A DNA stretch of 64,000 bases from Rhodanobacter sp. B05 (GTDB lineage: Bacteria > Pseudomonadota > Gammaproteobacteria > Xanthomonadales > Rhodanobacteraceae): the NCBI RefSeq assembly GCF_002001085.1, contig NZ_MUNU01000010.1, positions 62,001 through 126,000 on the forward strand. Reading direction: 5' to 3'. Below are positions 1 to 8,827 of this stretch, in pieces (positions within the stretch are counted from its first letter, which is position 1; each line of letters starts with the position of its first letter). The notes beneath the pieces were generated by a model, which was given only the letters and a program-made list of their open reading frames with translations, was not told the DNA's origin and searched no databases. A program made the position numbers and the translations under genes.

Positions 1-1619
1 ACGACGGCGGCACGCTCGGCAACCACGAGTTCAACTACGGCCTGGGCTTTCTGTCGCAGGTCACCGGCACGCCGATGAACGTGGACGGCGGCCACGACAA
101 CCGCTGCGCCGGCCCGCACTATCCACTGGTGCTGGCGAACGTGTTCAGCGCGCGCGACGGCAAGCCGATCTTCAAGCCGTGGACGATCGTCAGCAAGAAC
201 ATCCAGGCCTATACGCCGGATGGCAGCGCGATCAGGGTGCCGCTGCGCGTCGGCATCATCGGCTTCGCGCCGCCCCCGATCATGCAGTGGGACCAGCACA
301 ACCTGGCCGGCAAGGTCACCGTCAGCGGCGTGGTGGAGGCCGCGCAGAAATACCTGCCCGAACTGCAGGCGCAGCATCCCGACCTGATCGTGGCGATCCT
401 GCACGGCGGCCTCGACACCCATCCCTATACCAACGCCATGGAGAACGGGGGCTGGTATCTCGCCGGGGTACCGGGCATCGACGTGCTTCTGCTCGGTCAC
501 TCGCACACGCAGTTTCCCGGCCCGCGCTACGCCGGCATGAAGGACGTCGACGCACGACTTGGTTTCGTCCGCAACGTGCCGGCGGTGATGGGCGGCTTCT
601 TCGGCAAGGACCTTGGCGTGATCGCGCTGGTGCTCAACCGCAAGGACGGCCGCTGGGTCGTCGACCTCGACAACACCCACAGCGAAGTGCGCCCGATCTG
701 TCCGGAGAAAAACCAGTGCGTGCCGGCCGACCCGGCGATCGCGCCGCTGGTCGAATCCGTGCACCAGGCGGCGATCGCCCATGTCAACACGCCGATCGGC
801 AGCAGCAGCGTGCCCATGAGCAGCTACTTCGCCGACGAAGGCAACATGAGCGCGCTGGCACCGGTCAATGCCGCGCAGATCGACTACGTGCGCCGCGAAC
901 TGCCCCGCACCCATCCCGAGCTCGCCGGCGTACCGGTGCTTTCCGCGGCAGCCGCCTTCCGCAGCGGCTTCGGCGGCCCCGACGACTACACCGACGTCGC
1001 CGCCGGCCCGCTCACCCTGCGCAGCGCCGCCGACCTGTATTTCTATCCCAACACGCTGGCCGCGGTGAAGACCGACGGCGCCGGCCTCAGGGCGTGGCTG
1101 GAAAAATCGGCCGAACGCTTCAACCGCATCGACCCCGACCAAGCCGGCGAGCAGGCGCTGATCAACAGTCATTTCACCGGCTACAACTTCGACCAGATCC
1201 AGGGCGGCATCCACTACATCATCGATGTATCGAAGCCGGTCGGCCAGCGCATCACCTCGCTCACCTACAAGGGCAGGCCGGTCACGCCGACCGAGCCGTT
1301 CATCATCGCCACCAACAACTACCGCGCCAGCGGCGGCGGCAACTTCCCCGGCCTCGACGGCGCCAACATCGTGCTGGCCGCACCCGATGGCACGCGCGAG
1401 ATCCTGGCGAAGTGGATCGAGCACAAGCGGCAGATCGGCGCGAGCGACCTGGAGCCCACGTCATGGACGTTTGCGCCCTTGAAGACGCGGGGCACGGTGG
1501 TGTTCACGGGGCGGGCGGACAAGCTCGACGTGGCCAGGGCGGCCGGGCTGACAAACATCCAATGGGTGAAGGACAACGGCGACGGGACGGCGGTTTACCG
1601 GATTGACCTGTCGCATTGA
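1..1619 (+). CDS. cpdB: CpdB-like 2',3'-cyclic-nucleotide phosphodiesterase/3'-nucleotidase, 5' end missing
   Basis: This is the C-terminal 538 codons of a metallophosphoesterase of the 5'-nucleotidase/CpdB family, read in the frame starting at base 3. The visible part opens with the metal-binding motif GNHEFNYG. The second signature GHSHTQFPG follows about 165 codons later. The C-terminal nucleotide-binding half contains YNFDQIQGGIHY and ATNNYRASGGGNFPG, which resemble CpdB more than UshA. Family members are periplasmic and release nucleosides from cyclic and 3'-nucleotides. The signal peptide and first metal ligands lie upstream of the window. The stop is at 1617-1619 and the next gene starts about 100 bp later. 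Confidence 0.85.
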   Translation, partial: DGGTLGNHEFNYGLGFLSQVTGTPMNVDGGHDNRCAGPHYPLVLANVFSARDGKPIFKPWTIVSKNIQAYTPDGSAIRVPLRVGIIGFAPPPIMQWDQHNLAGKVTVSGVVEAAQKYLPELQAQHPDLIVAILHGGLDTHPYTNAMENGGWYLAGVPGIDVLLLGHSHTQFPGPRYAGMKDVDARLGFVRNVPAVMGGFFGKDLGVIALVLNRKDGRWVVDLDNTHSEVRPICPEKNQCVPADPAIAPLVESVHQAAIAHVNTPIGSSSVPMSSYFADEGNMSALAPVNAAQIDYVRRELPRTHPELAGVPVLSAAAAFRSGFGGPDDYTDVAAGPLTLRSAADLYFYPNTLAAVKTDGAGLRAWLEKSAERFNRIDPDQAGEQALINSHFTGYNFDQIQGGIHYIIDVSKPVGQRITSLTYKGRPVTPTEPFIIATNNYRASGGGNFPGLDGANIVLAAPDGTREILAKWIEHKRQIGASDLEPTSWTFAPLKTRGTVVFTGRADKLDVARAAGLTNIQWVKDNGDGTAVYRIDLSH

Positions 1620-1715
1620 GGCTGGCCGGGGGCCAGTGCCTTGCCCAAGCCGCCAGGTGCACAATACGCGGCAAGCGCACCAAGGCGCGACGCTGCAAGA
1701 AGAGAACGAAATCCC

Positions 1716-1868
1716 ATGGCCACCATCCTCGACATCCGCCGCACCGAGCTTGCCCACACCATCGAGCGGCTGCGCGAACAACGCGCGCAGATCGACGAGA
1801 AGCTGCGCAAGCTGGAACAGGAGCTCGAGTCGCTCAAGGACTTCGTGCCGGCGACCGACGGGGAGTGA
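1716..1868 (+). CDS. Small coiled-coil protein (50 aa), unknown function
   Basis: A 50-residue ORF starting MATILDIRR, preceded by a purine-rich AAGAGAACGAA stretch that can serve as a ribosome-binding site. Residues 8-43 form a highly charged heptad-like segment (RTELAHTIERLREQ, then KLRKLEQELESLK), predicting one long coiled coil. An in-frame ATG at 1641 would add 25 residues of low-complexity sequence and looks less natural. The gene lies between the nucleotidase and the creatininase-family gene, both on the same strand. No family is recognised. Confidence 0.6.
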   Translation: MATILDIRRTELAHTIERLREQRAQIDEKLRKLEQELESLKDFVPATDGE

Positions 1869-1939
1869 GGCACGCCCTTGCGCAAAGACGCGCCCCTGTC
1901 TCACTGTTCCCCCTACCGTCCACCAGCAGTCAAGTCGCC

Positions 1940-2773
1940 GTGCCCAAGCCCTCCCTGACACGCCGTTCGTGTCGACAACTCCTCGCCTTCACCCTCCTGC
2001 TCCTGCTGGCGCCGCTCGCCTGCGCGCAGCCGCCGCGCACGGTGCTGCTGCAGGACCTCACCTGGACCGAACTGCGCGACCGCATCCAGTCCGGCAGCAC
2101 CACCATCATCATTCCGATCGGCGGCACCGAGCAGAGCGGCCCCTATGTCGCGCTGGGCAAGCACAATGCGCGGGCGGCGTGGCTGTCGCAGAAGATCGCG
2201 GAAGGGCTGGGCAATGCGCTGGTGGCCCCGGTCATTGCCTATGTGCCCGAAGGCAGCTACGCGCCGCCGAGCGGCCACATGCGCTTTCCGGGCACGATCA
2301 CGGTGCCGGATGCCGCGTTCGAGCAGGTGCTGGAAGCGGCGGCGAACAGTTTCGCGGTGCACGGCTTCCGCCATATCGTGCTGCTGGGCGACCACGGCGG
2401 CTACCAGAAGGATCTGCAGCGCGTGGTCGCGCATCTGAACAAGCGCTGGGCCGGCTCGGCCACGCGCGTGTTCGCGCCGCCGGAATACTACGCGGCCAGC
2501 TCCTCCGGTTACGACAAGATCCTGCGCCGGCAGGGTTTCCGCGATGACGAGATCGGCACCCACGCGGGCCTCGCCGATACGTCCCTTCAGCTGGCAGTCG
2601 CGCCGCAGATGGTGCGAGTGGATAGACTGCATGGCGCCGGCAAACCCGATGCCGCCGACGGCGTCTATGGCGGCGACCCGCGCCGCGCGACCGCGGCGCT
2701 AGGCCAGCTGGGGGTCGACCTGATCGTCAGGCAGACCATCCAGGCAATCCGGAAGGACATCCGGGAACACTGA
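1940..2773 (+). CDS. Secreted creatininase-family amidohydrolase
   Basis: The product has the creatininase fold signatures: IPIGGTEQSGPYVALGKHN near the N-terminus and GDHGGYQKDLQ in the middle. These correspond to the family's Glu, His and Asp metal ligands. A GTG at 1940 gives a 277-aa precursor with a good signal peptide (charged start, LLAFTLLLLLAPLACA, then QPP), so the protein is probably periplasmic. Longer upstream frame extensions lack family sequence. Creatininase-family enzymes hydrolyse cyclic or linear amides; the substrate here cannot be told. The stop is followed 35 bp later by the beta-propeller gene, possibly cotranscribed. Confidence 0.75.
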   Translation: MPKPSLTRRSCRQLLAFTLLLLLAPLACAQPPRTVLLQDLTWTELRDRIQSGSTTIIIPIGGTEQSGPYVALGKHNARAAWLSQKIAEGLGNALVAPVIAYVPEGSYAPPSGHMRFPGTITVPDAAFEQVLEAAANSFAVHGFRHIVLLGDHGGYQKDLQRVVAHLNKRWAGSATRVFAPPEYYAASSSGYDKILRRQGFRDDEIGTHAGLADTSLQLAVAPQMVRVDRLHGAGKPDAADGVYGGDPRRATAALGQLGVDLIVRQTIQAIRKDIREH

Positions 2774-2808
2774 CACGCCGCCGCACTCGCGCCGACTTCC
2801 ACCCGACC

Positions 2809-4005
2809 TTGCTGACCAGGACATTCGCCATCAACACGCATCTACCCCGCTTCTGGCATGGCGCCGCCTGCGCCGCCGCGCTCGCTTTCAGTGCCTTGCT
2901 CGGCACCGCAGCGCATGCCGCCACCGCCGTGACCACCGTGCCCGGCATGCCGCCGGTGCTGAACCCGGCCAACCTGTACAGCGAGTCCGGCGCCGACGCC
3001 TTCAGCCCGGCGGTGAAGGGCGCGCTGCAGCGGGTGTACGTGCCGAATATCCGTTCGGACGACGTCTACGTGATCGATCCCGCCACGTTCAAGGTGCTGT
3101 ACAAGTTCAAGGTCGGGCGCAGCCCGCAGCACATCGTGCCCTCATGGGATCTCAAGACGCTGTGGGTGACCAACAACGCCGAAGGCCGCAACGACGGCAG
3201 CCTCACCCCGATCGATCCGATGACCGGCAAACCGGGCGAGGCGGTCGCCGTGGACGATCCCTACAACATGTACTTCACCCCGGATGGCAAGGAAGCGATC
3301 GTGGTGGCGGAGGCGTTCGCGCGGCTGGATTTCCGTGATGCGCACACGATGGCGCTGAAGAGCCGACTCGAGGTGCCGGGTTGCAAGGGCATCAACCACG
3401 CCGACTTCTCGATCGACGGGCGCTACGCGATCTTCACCTGCGAGTTCGGCGGCAGGCTGGCCAAGATCGACATGGTGAACCGCAAGGTGCTCGGCTACCT
3501 GCAACTGGACAAGCGCACCGGCATGCCGCAGGACGTGCGCGTCTCGCCCGACGGCAAGGTGTTCTACGTGGCCGACATGATGGCCGACGGCGTGTTCCTG
3601 ATCGACGGCGACAGCTTCACGAAGATCGGCTTCATCCACACCGGCCCCGGCACCCACGGCCTGTATCCGAGCCGCGACGGCACCCGGCTGTACGTCACCA
3701 ATCGCGGATCGCACCGGATTCACGGCGCGCGCCGGGGCAAGGGCAGCGTCTCGGTGATCGACTACGCCACGCGCAAGGTGGTGGCGAACTGGCCGATTCC
3801 CGGCGGCGGCAGCCCCGACATGGGCAACGTCAACGCCGATGGCAGTGTGCTGTGGCTGTCGGGACGCTTCGACGACGTGGTCTATGCGATCGACACCCAC
3901 ACCGGCAAGGTCAGGACGATCAAGGTCGGCATGGAGCCGCACGGCCTGACCGTGTGGCCGCAGCCGGGGCGCTATTCACTGGGGCATACCGGGATCATGC
4001 GCTGA
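2809..4005 (+). CDS. Secreted YncE-like seven-bladed beta-propeller protein
   Basis: A 398-aa precursor. No ATG is available before the signal peptide in this frame, so a TTG at 2809 is chosen; it gives a signal sequence ending ALLGTAAHA. The mature part has repeated beta-propeller motifs: RVYVPNIRSDDVYVIDPATF, KVFYVADMMADGVFLIDG, RLYVTNRGS and GSVSVIDYATRKVV. These match the YncE/YVTN family (40-residue blades with Y-V-x-N and V-x-V-I-D). Such proteins are periplasmic; some bind DNA or ligands, and many are uncharacterised. It follows the creatininase-like gene closely. Confidence 0.75.
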   Translation: MLTRTFAINTHLPRFWHGAACAAALAFSALLGTAAHAATAVTTVPGMPPVLNPANLYSESGADAFSPAVKGALQRVYVPNIRSDDVYVIDPATFKVLYKFKVGRSPQHIVPSWDLKTLWVTNNAEGRNDGSLTPIDPMTGKPGEAVAVDDPYNMYFTPDGKEAIVVAEAFARLDFRDAHTMALKSRLEVPGCKGINHADFSIDGRYAIFTCEFGGRLAKIDMVNRKVLGYLQLDKRTGMPQDVRVSPDGKVFYVADMMADGVFLIDGDSFTKIGFIHTGPGTHGLYPSRDGTRLYVTNRGSHRIHGARRGKGSVSVIDYATRKVVANWPIPGGGSPDMGNVNADGSVLWLSGRFDDVVYAIDTHTGKVRTIKVGMEPHGLTVWPQPGRYSLGHTGIMR

Positions 4006-4069
4006 GCGGCAGCGCGCCCTCGGCTTTTCCGGGCGCGCCCCGCACGCGCATCGATCCACGCGGGATGAC

Positions 4070-4774
4070 ATGAGCATCGATCCGCTCAGCGAGGCGAAGA
4101 TCGTCGACGCATGGAGCAGGAACGCCACGCCATGGACGATCGCCGTGCGCGAGCGGCAGATCGAGAGCCGCCGGCTGGTCACCGATCGGGCGATTCTCGA
4201 TGCCACGCTCACCGCTTCGCCAGATTCGGTGCTCGACATCGGTTGCGGCGAAGGCTGGCTGGCCCGTGCACTGTCTGCGCATCGAATCCATGTGACCGGG
4301 ATCGACGCCATTCCCGCGTTGATCGACCAGGCACGGCAAGCCGGCGATGGCGATTTCCGCGCGATGTCGTACGAGGACATCGCCGCGGGCAGGCTCGATG
4401 TCATGGTCGATGCGGTCGTCTGCAATTTTTCGCTGCTTGGCAACGAATCCGTGGACGGCCTGCTCGGCGCCGTCCGTTCGCTGCTCAAGCCGGGCGGCCG
4501 CCTGCTGATCCAGACCCTGCACCCGCTCGTCGCCTGCGGCAACCATCCCTGTCAGGACGGCTGGCGCGAGGGTTCGTGGACGGGTTTCGGCGCCGGCTTC
4601 AGCGATCCGGCACCGTGGTATTTCCGCACCCTGGAAAGCTGGCTACGACTGCTCGCCGACAGCGGGCTGCGACTGCGGGAGCTGCGCGAGCCGCTGCATC
4701 CGCAGACCCGAAAACCGGCGTCGGTGATCTTCATCGCGCAGCCGGCGGATGGGTCACTGCCGTCGCGCATATAG
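4070..4774 (+). CDS. Class I SAM-dependent methyltransferase
   Basis: A 234-aa cytosolic protein with the SAM-binding motif I VLDIGCGEGWLARALS (about residues 45-60). The acidic motif II is VTGIDAIPALIDQAR, and a post-motif region reads DAVVCNFSLLGNES then LKPGGRLLIQTLHP. This is the layout of the Methyltransf_11/UbiE-like superfamily. The substrate cannot be assigned. It starts 64 bp after the beta-propeller gene and ends 22 bp before the thr promoter, so it is probably the last gene of the upstream unit. Confidence 0.8.
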   Translation: MSIDPLSEAKIVDAWSRNATPWTIAVRERQIESRRLVTDRAILDATLTASPDSVLDIGCGEGWLARALSAHRIHVTGIDAIPALIDQARQAGDGDFRAMSYEDIAAGRLDVMVDAVVCNFSLLGNESVDGLLGAVRSLLKPGGRLLIQTLHPLVACGNHPCQDGWREGSWTGFGAGFSDPAPWYFRTLESWLRLLADSGLRLRELREPLHPQTRKPASVIFIAQPADGSLPSRI

Positions 4775-4796
4775 CCAGAAGTTGCAAATGAACCTG

Positions 4797-4833
4797 TTGA
4801 CCGCATTGCAGCATCCGCTCTAAGGTCGATGCC
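4797..4833 (+). promoter_or_regulatory. Predicted sigma70-type promoter of the thr leader
   Basis: TTGACC at 4797-4802 and TAAGGT at 4821-4826 are separated by 18 bp. The predicted start site falls at or within a base or two of the leader ATG at 4834. The same architecture and an almost identical -10-to-ATG block occur before the leu leader (8792-8827). AAGG could alternatively act as a ribosome-binding site. Confidence 0.5.
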
Positions 4834-4986
4834 ATGTCGCCGCTTTCCACGCCAGCACGCATGCATCCTGCCCCGGTTTCCCCCGGGCACGTGCGGTTGC
4901 CGGTCGGCGTCAATGCCTGCTCCATCGCCACCACGATTACGACCACCACCACGACTCGGTCGGGGTGGGTGTCCGTGCGCGAATAG
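4834..4986 (+). CDS. thrL: thr operon leader peptide (attenuation)
   Basis: A 50-codon ORF upstream of hom-thrB-thrC. Near its 3' end it encodes SIATTITTTTTTRS, with threonine and isoleucine codons packed as in E. coli ThrL. In that system the ribosome stalls when charged Thr-tRNA or Ile-tRNA is scarce, which prevents the attenuator hairpin. An internal ATG at 4861 is a shorter alternative start. ATG 4834 is chosen because it sits just after the predicted promoter and matches the start context of the leu leader. The stop TAG lies 16 nt before a GC-rich hairpin. Confidence 0.8.
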   Translation: MSPLSTPARMHPAPVSPGHVRLPVGVNACSIATTITTTTTTRSGWVSVRE

Positions 4987-5002
4987 GTTCTTCACTACGC
5001 AA

Positions 5003-5029
5003 CGGCCCCGCCCTCGATGAGGCGGGCCG
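5003..5029 (+). terminator. Candidate thr attenuator hairpin
   Basis: CGGCCCCGCC pairs with GGCGGGCCG around a loop of about 8 nt, with one bulged C. It lies 16 nt after the leader stop codon and 60 nt before hom. There is no following T-run, so intrinsic termination is less certain than at the leu attenuator. Its position relative to the Thr/Ile codon cluster fits an attenuator. Confidence 0.5.
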
Positions 5030-5088
5030 GTGCACTCCCCAGCACAAGCCGATCCGCCAGCGAGCACGGGCCTCAACCGGAGGTCATC

Positions 5089-6243
5089 GTGAACGTCTGT
5101 GCATCCGAATTCGTCGAACACCTGCAGCGGCTCCCGCTGCCCTTGCCGGCAGCGGCGACCACCCGGCGTCGAAAGGTCCTGGCGGTCGGCGTGATCGGCC
5201 CCGGCCGGGTCGGCGGCGCCCTGCTGGCACAGTTGCGTGCCGCACAGCCGCGGCTGGTGCGCGACGGCGGACTGGAACTCCGGCTGTGCGGCGTGGTGGC
5301 CAGCAAGCGCATGTGGCTGGACTGCGACGATACCGAACTCAACGGTCGCCACGACGGCGCGCAGATCTGGCGGCCGAACGACCTGGATGCGTTTGCCGAA
5401 CACGTCCGCGGCAACGACGGCCGCCACGCGCTGCTGATCGACTGCAGCGCGAATGACGAGGTGGTCGCGCATTATCCGCGCTGGCTGGCTGACGGCATCC
5501 ATGTGGTGACGCCGAACAAGCTGGCCGGCAGCGGCCCGCTGGCGCGCTGGCAGGCGATCCGCGCGGCGTGCGCCGGTGGCGCGCGTTTCCGCTACGAGGC
5601 GACGGTCTGCGCCGGCCTGCCGGTGGTGCAGACCCTGCGCGACCTGCTCGATACCGGCGACGAATTGCTCGCGGTCGAAGGCATGTTCTCCGGCACACTG
5701 GCCTGGCTGTGCAACCGCCACGACGGCCAGCATCCGTTCTCGGCACTGGTGCGCGAGGCGCATGCGCTGGGCTATACCGAACCCGACCCGCGCGACGACC
5801 TGTCCGGTCTCGACGTGGCGCGCAAGCTGGTGATCCTGGCGCGCGAGGTGGGCTGGCCGCTGTCGCTGGAGGATGTCGACCTGCAAAGCCTGGTACCCGC
5901 CGCGCTCGCCAGCCTGCCGCGCGAATCGTTCATGGAGCGCCTGCACGAACTGGATGCGCCGATGGCGGCCCGGCTTGCCGAAGCCCACGCCGCCGGCGGC
6001 GTGCTGCGCCATGTCGCCGATCTGGATCGCCACGGCCGCGCCAGCGTGCGGCTGACGGTGCTGCCGGCCAGCCACGCCTTCGCCCATTCGCGGCTGACCG
6101 ACAACGTGGTGCAGTTCCGTACCCGCCGCTACTGCGATAATCCACTCCTGGTGCAGGGCCCGGGTGCCGGGCCGGAAGTCACCGCGGCCGGCGTGTTCGC
6201 CGACCTGCTGCGCATCGCCGAATCGCTGGCGGTGCAGGCATGA
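5089..6243 (+). CDS. hom: Homoserine dehydrogenase, stand-alone ThrA-type
   Basis: Reduces aspartate semialdehyde to homoserine in threonine synthesis. A GTG at 5089, preceded by CCGGAGGTCATC, gives 384 aa. The NAD(P)-binding motif is [13 protein letters not shown] (about 34-46), followed by the substrate region [10 protein letters not shown]. The catalytic segment is [19 protein letters not shown], and the end reads [14 protein letters not shown]. These match the dehydrogenase half of bifunctional ThrA, not the monofunctional Hom with a C-terminal ACT domain. The aspartokinase half is absent and the promoter and leader lie directly upstream, so aspartokinase must be encoded elsewhere. The gene overlaps thrB by ATGA. 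Confidence 0.9.
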   Translation: MNVCASEFVEHLQRLPLPLPAAATTRRRKVLAVGVIGPGRVGGALLAQLRAAQPRLVRDGGLELRLCGVVASKRMWLDCDDTELNGRHDGAQIWRPNDLDAFAEHVRGNDGRHALLIDCSANDEVVAHYPRWLADGIHVVTPNKLAGSGPLARWQAIRAACAGGARFRYEATVCAGLPVVQTLRDLLDTGDELLAVEGMFSGTLAWLCNRHDGQHPFSALVREAHALGYTEPDPRDDLSGLDVARKLVILAREVGWPLSLEDVDLQSLVPAALASLPRESFMERLHELDAPMAARLAEAHAAGGVLRHVADLDRHGRASVRLTVLPASHAFAHSRLTDNVVQFRTRRYCDNPLLVQGPGAGPEVTAAGVFADLLRIAESLAVQA

Positions 6244-7229
6244 ACATCTTGTTGCCGGAACCGCACATGTCGCCAGATCGCTCCATCACCCCGCGCGTCG
6301 CACGCGCCTTCGCCCCGGCAAGCGTCGGCAACGTCGGCGTCGGCTTCGACCTGCTCGGCCACAGCCTGGCCGGCGCCGGCGATCGCGCCGAAGTGCGCCG
6401 CATCGACGAACCGGTGGTGCGCATCGCAGCCATCCGCGGCTGTGTCGACGGCTTGCCGCTCGACCCGCTGCACAACACCGCCGGCACCGCGCTGCTATCG
6501 CTGCAGCGTGCGCTCGACCTGCCCTGGGGTTTCGAACTGGTTCTGCACAAGGGCATCGCGCTGGGTTCGGGCATGGGCGGTTCGGCCGCCTCCTGCGTGG
6601 CCGCGCTGGTCGCCGCCAACGCCTTGCTGGAACAACCGCTGCCGCGCGAAGCCCTGTATCCATTCGCCCTCGACGGCGAGGCGGTGGCCAGCGGCAGCCG
6701 CCACGGCGACAACCTCGGCTCGATGCTGCTCGGCGGCCTGGTACTGGCCACGCATGATCGCCTGCTGCGCATTCCGGTTCCCGCGGCATGGCATTGCGCC
6801 CTGGTCCATCCGCATCTGGTGCTGGAAACGCGCAAGGCGCGCGCCGCGCTGGCCGGTCACTACGAGCTCGGCGAATTCGTGGCGCAGAGTTCCAACCTCG
6901 CGTTGGTGCTGGCCGGCTGCTACCGCGGCGATGCCGCCCTGGTGCGCGCAGGCCTCAAGGACGTGCTGGTCGAACCACGCCGTGCGCCGCTGATTCCGCA
7001 CTTCGCGCAGGTGAAGCAGGCCGCGCTCGACCATCGCGCCCTCGGCGCCAGCATCTCCGGCGCCGGCCCCAGCGTGTTCGGCTGGTATGAAAGCCGCGCC
7101 GACGCCGAGGCCGCCGGCAGCGCGATGCGCGAAGCGTTCGCGATCGCCGGGCTGGACAGCGATATCCGGGTATCCCCGATCGACGGGCCAGCTGCCAGCC
7201 TGGTTGAATCCGACGAGGTCCAGCCATGA
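6240..7229 (+). CDS. thrB: Homoserine kinase
   Basis: A 329-aa GHMP-family kinase that phosphorylates homoserine for ThrC. It has the N-terminal substrate segment [14 protein letters not shown] and the ATP-binding motif [15 protein letters not shown] (about residues 103-117). The C-terminal GHMP motif is [15 protein letters not shown]. The start overlaps the hom stop (ATGA) and the stop overlaps the thrC start (ATGA), so the three are translationally coupled. An ATG nine codons downstream is an alternative start. Confidence 0.92.
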   Translation: MNILLPEPHMSPDRSITPRVARAFAPASVGNVGVGFDLLGHSLAGAGDRAEVRRIDEPVVRIAAIRGCVDGLPLDPLHNTAGTALLSLQRALDLPWGFELVLHKGIALGSGMGGSAASCVAALVAANALLEQPLPREALYPFALDGEAVASGSRHGDNLGSMLLGGLVLATHDRLLRIPVPAAWHCALVHPHLVLETRKARAALAGHYELGEFVAQSSNLALVLAGCYRGDAALVRAGLKDVLVEPRRAPLIPHFAQVKQAALDHRALGASISGAGPSVFGWYESRADAEAAGSAMREAFAIAGLDSDIRVSPIDGPAASLVESDEVQP

Positions 7230-8626
7230 CCCCCACCCTTCGTAGGAGCCCGCTCGCGGGCGATGCTCTGGTTCTTGATCGGTGGCGGGGATCAAAGCAG
7301 AAGCATCGCCCGCCAGCGGGCTCCTACGTCAGCACGCGCGGTGGCAGTCCGGCGGTGCCGATCAGCCAGGCGATCGCCGCCGGGCTGGCCCCGGACGGTG
7401 GCCTGTACGTGCCCGAGGCATTGCCGTCGATCGATCCGGCTGCTTTCGATCCACACGGCTCGCTGGCCGATACCGCCGCCACCTTGCTGATGCCGTTCTT
7501 CGCCGGCGATCCACTGGCCGCTGAACTGTCGGCGATCTGCGCCGAGGCCTTCACCTTCGACGCACCACTGCGTCCGCTGTCGGCGCATCCCGATACGCTG
7601 TTGCTGGAGCTGTTCCACGGCCCCACCTCGGCCTTCAAGGATTTCGGTGCACGCTTCCTCGCCGCCTGCCTGCGCCGCCTGCCGCGCAACGACGCCCGCC
7701 CGCTGACGATCCTGGTCGCCACCTCCGGCGACACCGGCGCGGCAGTGGGGGCCGCATTCCATCGTCAGCCGAACACCCGCGTGGTGATCCTGTACCCGGA
7801 CGGCCTGGTCTCGCCACGCCAGGCCCACCAGCTCGGTTGCTTCGGCGACAACGTGCGGGCGCTGCGCGTGGCCGGGCGCTTCGACGATTGCCAGCGCATG
7901 GTGAAAGCCGCGCTCAACGACGTGGCGCTGCAGGCGCAGGTGCCGCTGTCCTCGGCCAACAGCATCAGCCTCGGCCGACTGCTGCCGCAGATGAGCTACT
8001 ACGCCCACGCCGCACTCGCATGGCGGCGCGAACACGACACGCCACTGAATTTCATCATCCCCACCGGCAACCTCGGCAATGCGATGGCCTGCCTGTGGGT
8101 ACGCGCGATGGGCCTGCCGATCGGCGAGCTGCGCCTGGCCTGCAACGCCAACGCCACCTTGCCCGACTACTTTGCCGGTGGCGAATACACGCCTCGCGAA
8201 GCTCTCCCGACCCTGGCCAACGCGATGGACGTGGGCGCACCGAGCAACTTCGAGCGGCTGTGCTGGACGTTTCCGGATGGGGCGCAGCTGCGCCGGACAC
8301 TGTCCGCCAGCAGCGTCGACGACGCCACCATCCGGCACACCATCGCCCACCATGCGCGCGAGCACGGCGAAGTATTCTGTCCGCACACGGCGACCGCGAT
8401 GCACGTGCACGACCGCCTCCGCGAACAGGGCGAGCGCGGACCATGGGCGGTAGTGGCCACCGCGCATCCGGCCAAGTTCGAGAGCATCGTGGAACCGCTC
8501 ATCAACGCTCCGATCGCCGTCCCGAAGCCACTGGCCACGATGCTCGCACGCCCATCCCGCGCCGAGTTGATCACGGCGACCGACACTGCCCTGCACGAGG
8601 TACTGAGCGGCGCCGGCACGGCCTGA
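7226..8626 (+). CDS. thrC: Threonine synthase with repeat-encoded N-terminal extension
   Basis: A PLP enzyme converting O-phosphohomoserine to threonine. The family sequence begins at [17 protein letters not shown] (about residue 34). The PLP lysine lies in [14 protein letters not shown] (about Lys138), and GPTSAFKD plus ATSGDTGAA are typical. The first 33 residues are unlike ThrC and are encoded by a palindromic repeat (7241-7328) that keeps the frame open between ATG 7226 and the conserved start. No in-frame ATG or GTG start lies before the conserved sequence, so the extension is probably translated. The gene ends the thr unit, about 166 bp before the leu promoter. Confidence 0.9.
   Translation: MTPTLRRSPLAGDALVLDRWRGSKQKHRPPAGSYVSTRGGSPAVPISQAIAAGLAPDGGLYVPEALPSIDPAAFDPHGSLADTAATLLMPFFAGDPLAAELSAICAEAFTFDAPLRPLSAHPDTLLLELFHGPTSAFKDFGARFLAACLRRLPRNDARPLTILVATSGDTGAAVGAAFHRQPNTRVVILYPDGLVSPRQAHQLGCFGDNVRALRVAGRFDDCQRMVKAALNDVALQAQVPLSSANSISLGRLLPQMSYYAHAALAWRREHDTPLNFIIPTGNLGNAMACLWVRAMGLPIGELRLACNANATLPDYFAGGEYTPREALPTLANAMDVGAPSNFERLCWTFPDGAQLRRTLSASSVDDATIRHTIAHHAREHGEVFCPHTATAMHVHDRLREQGERGPWAVVATAHPAKFESIVEPLINAPIAVPKPLATMLARPSRAELITATDTALHEVLSGAGTA
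7241..7328. repeat. REPIN-like inverted repeat within the thrC N-terminus
   Basis: GTAGGAGCCCGCTCGCGGGC at the left end is mirrored at the right end by GCCCGCCAGCGGGCTCCTAC. The arms are about 26 bp with one mismatch, and each arm contains its own small CCCGC/GCGGG hairpin. The centre carries TTGATC/GATCAA. The layout matches paired REP elements common in Xanthomonadales and Pseudomonas. It lies wholly inside the thrC reading frame. Confidence 0.85.
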
Positions 8627-8726
8627 CTGACGGGGCGCGCGCCGGGCATGGTTCCCGCGGCGCAGGTCCGGTTCGCAAGTCGGCTGCGTCCATCGCGAAT
8701 TGTTGCGATGGTTTCATTTGTATCCA

Positions 8727-8748
8727 TTTGGACACCTAGCCGTCCAAA
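8727..8748. promoter_or_regulatory. Inverted repeat upstream of the leu promoter, possible operator
   Basis: TTTGGAC and GTCCAAA form perfect 7-bp arms separated by 8 bp. The site lies about 45 bp upstream of the predicted -35 of the leu leader, in an AT-rich stretch between thrC and the leader. That position suits an activator such as a LysR-type or Lrp-like regulator, but no regulator is identified. Confidence 0.4.
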
Positions 8749-8791
8749 CACTGTTCTGGCGACTTAGAAGCTTTCGTCATAAAGATTTTTG

Positions 8792-8827
8792 TTGACAGAG
8801 ACCCTCGGCATCGCTTACGGTCGATCC
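8792..8827 (+). promoter_or_regulatory. Predicted sigma70-type promoter of the leu leader
   Basis: TTGACA at 8792-8797 and TACGGT at 8816-8821 have an 18-bp spacer. Six bases then precede the leader ATG at 8828, so transcription would begin at or next to the ATG. The -35 is a perfect consensus; the -10 is weak but matches the thr leader promoter. Confidence 0.55.

Noticed and set aside
1616-1939. Long N-terminal extension of the creatininase-family ORF
   Set aside because: The extension is Arg/Ala-rich, overlaps the small coiled-coil gene in another frame, and would bury a clear signal peptide that begins at GTG 1940.
4829-5020. Alternative frame (63 codons) over the thr leader
   Set aside because: It is Arg/Pro/Cys-rich and runs through the attenuator hairpin; the frame from 4834 has the Thr/Ile run and a stop in the right place.
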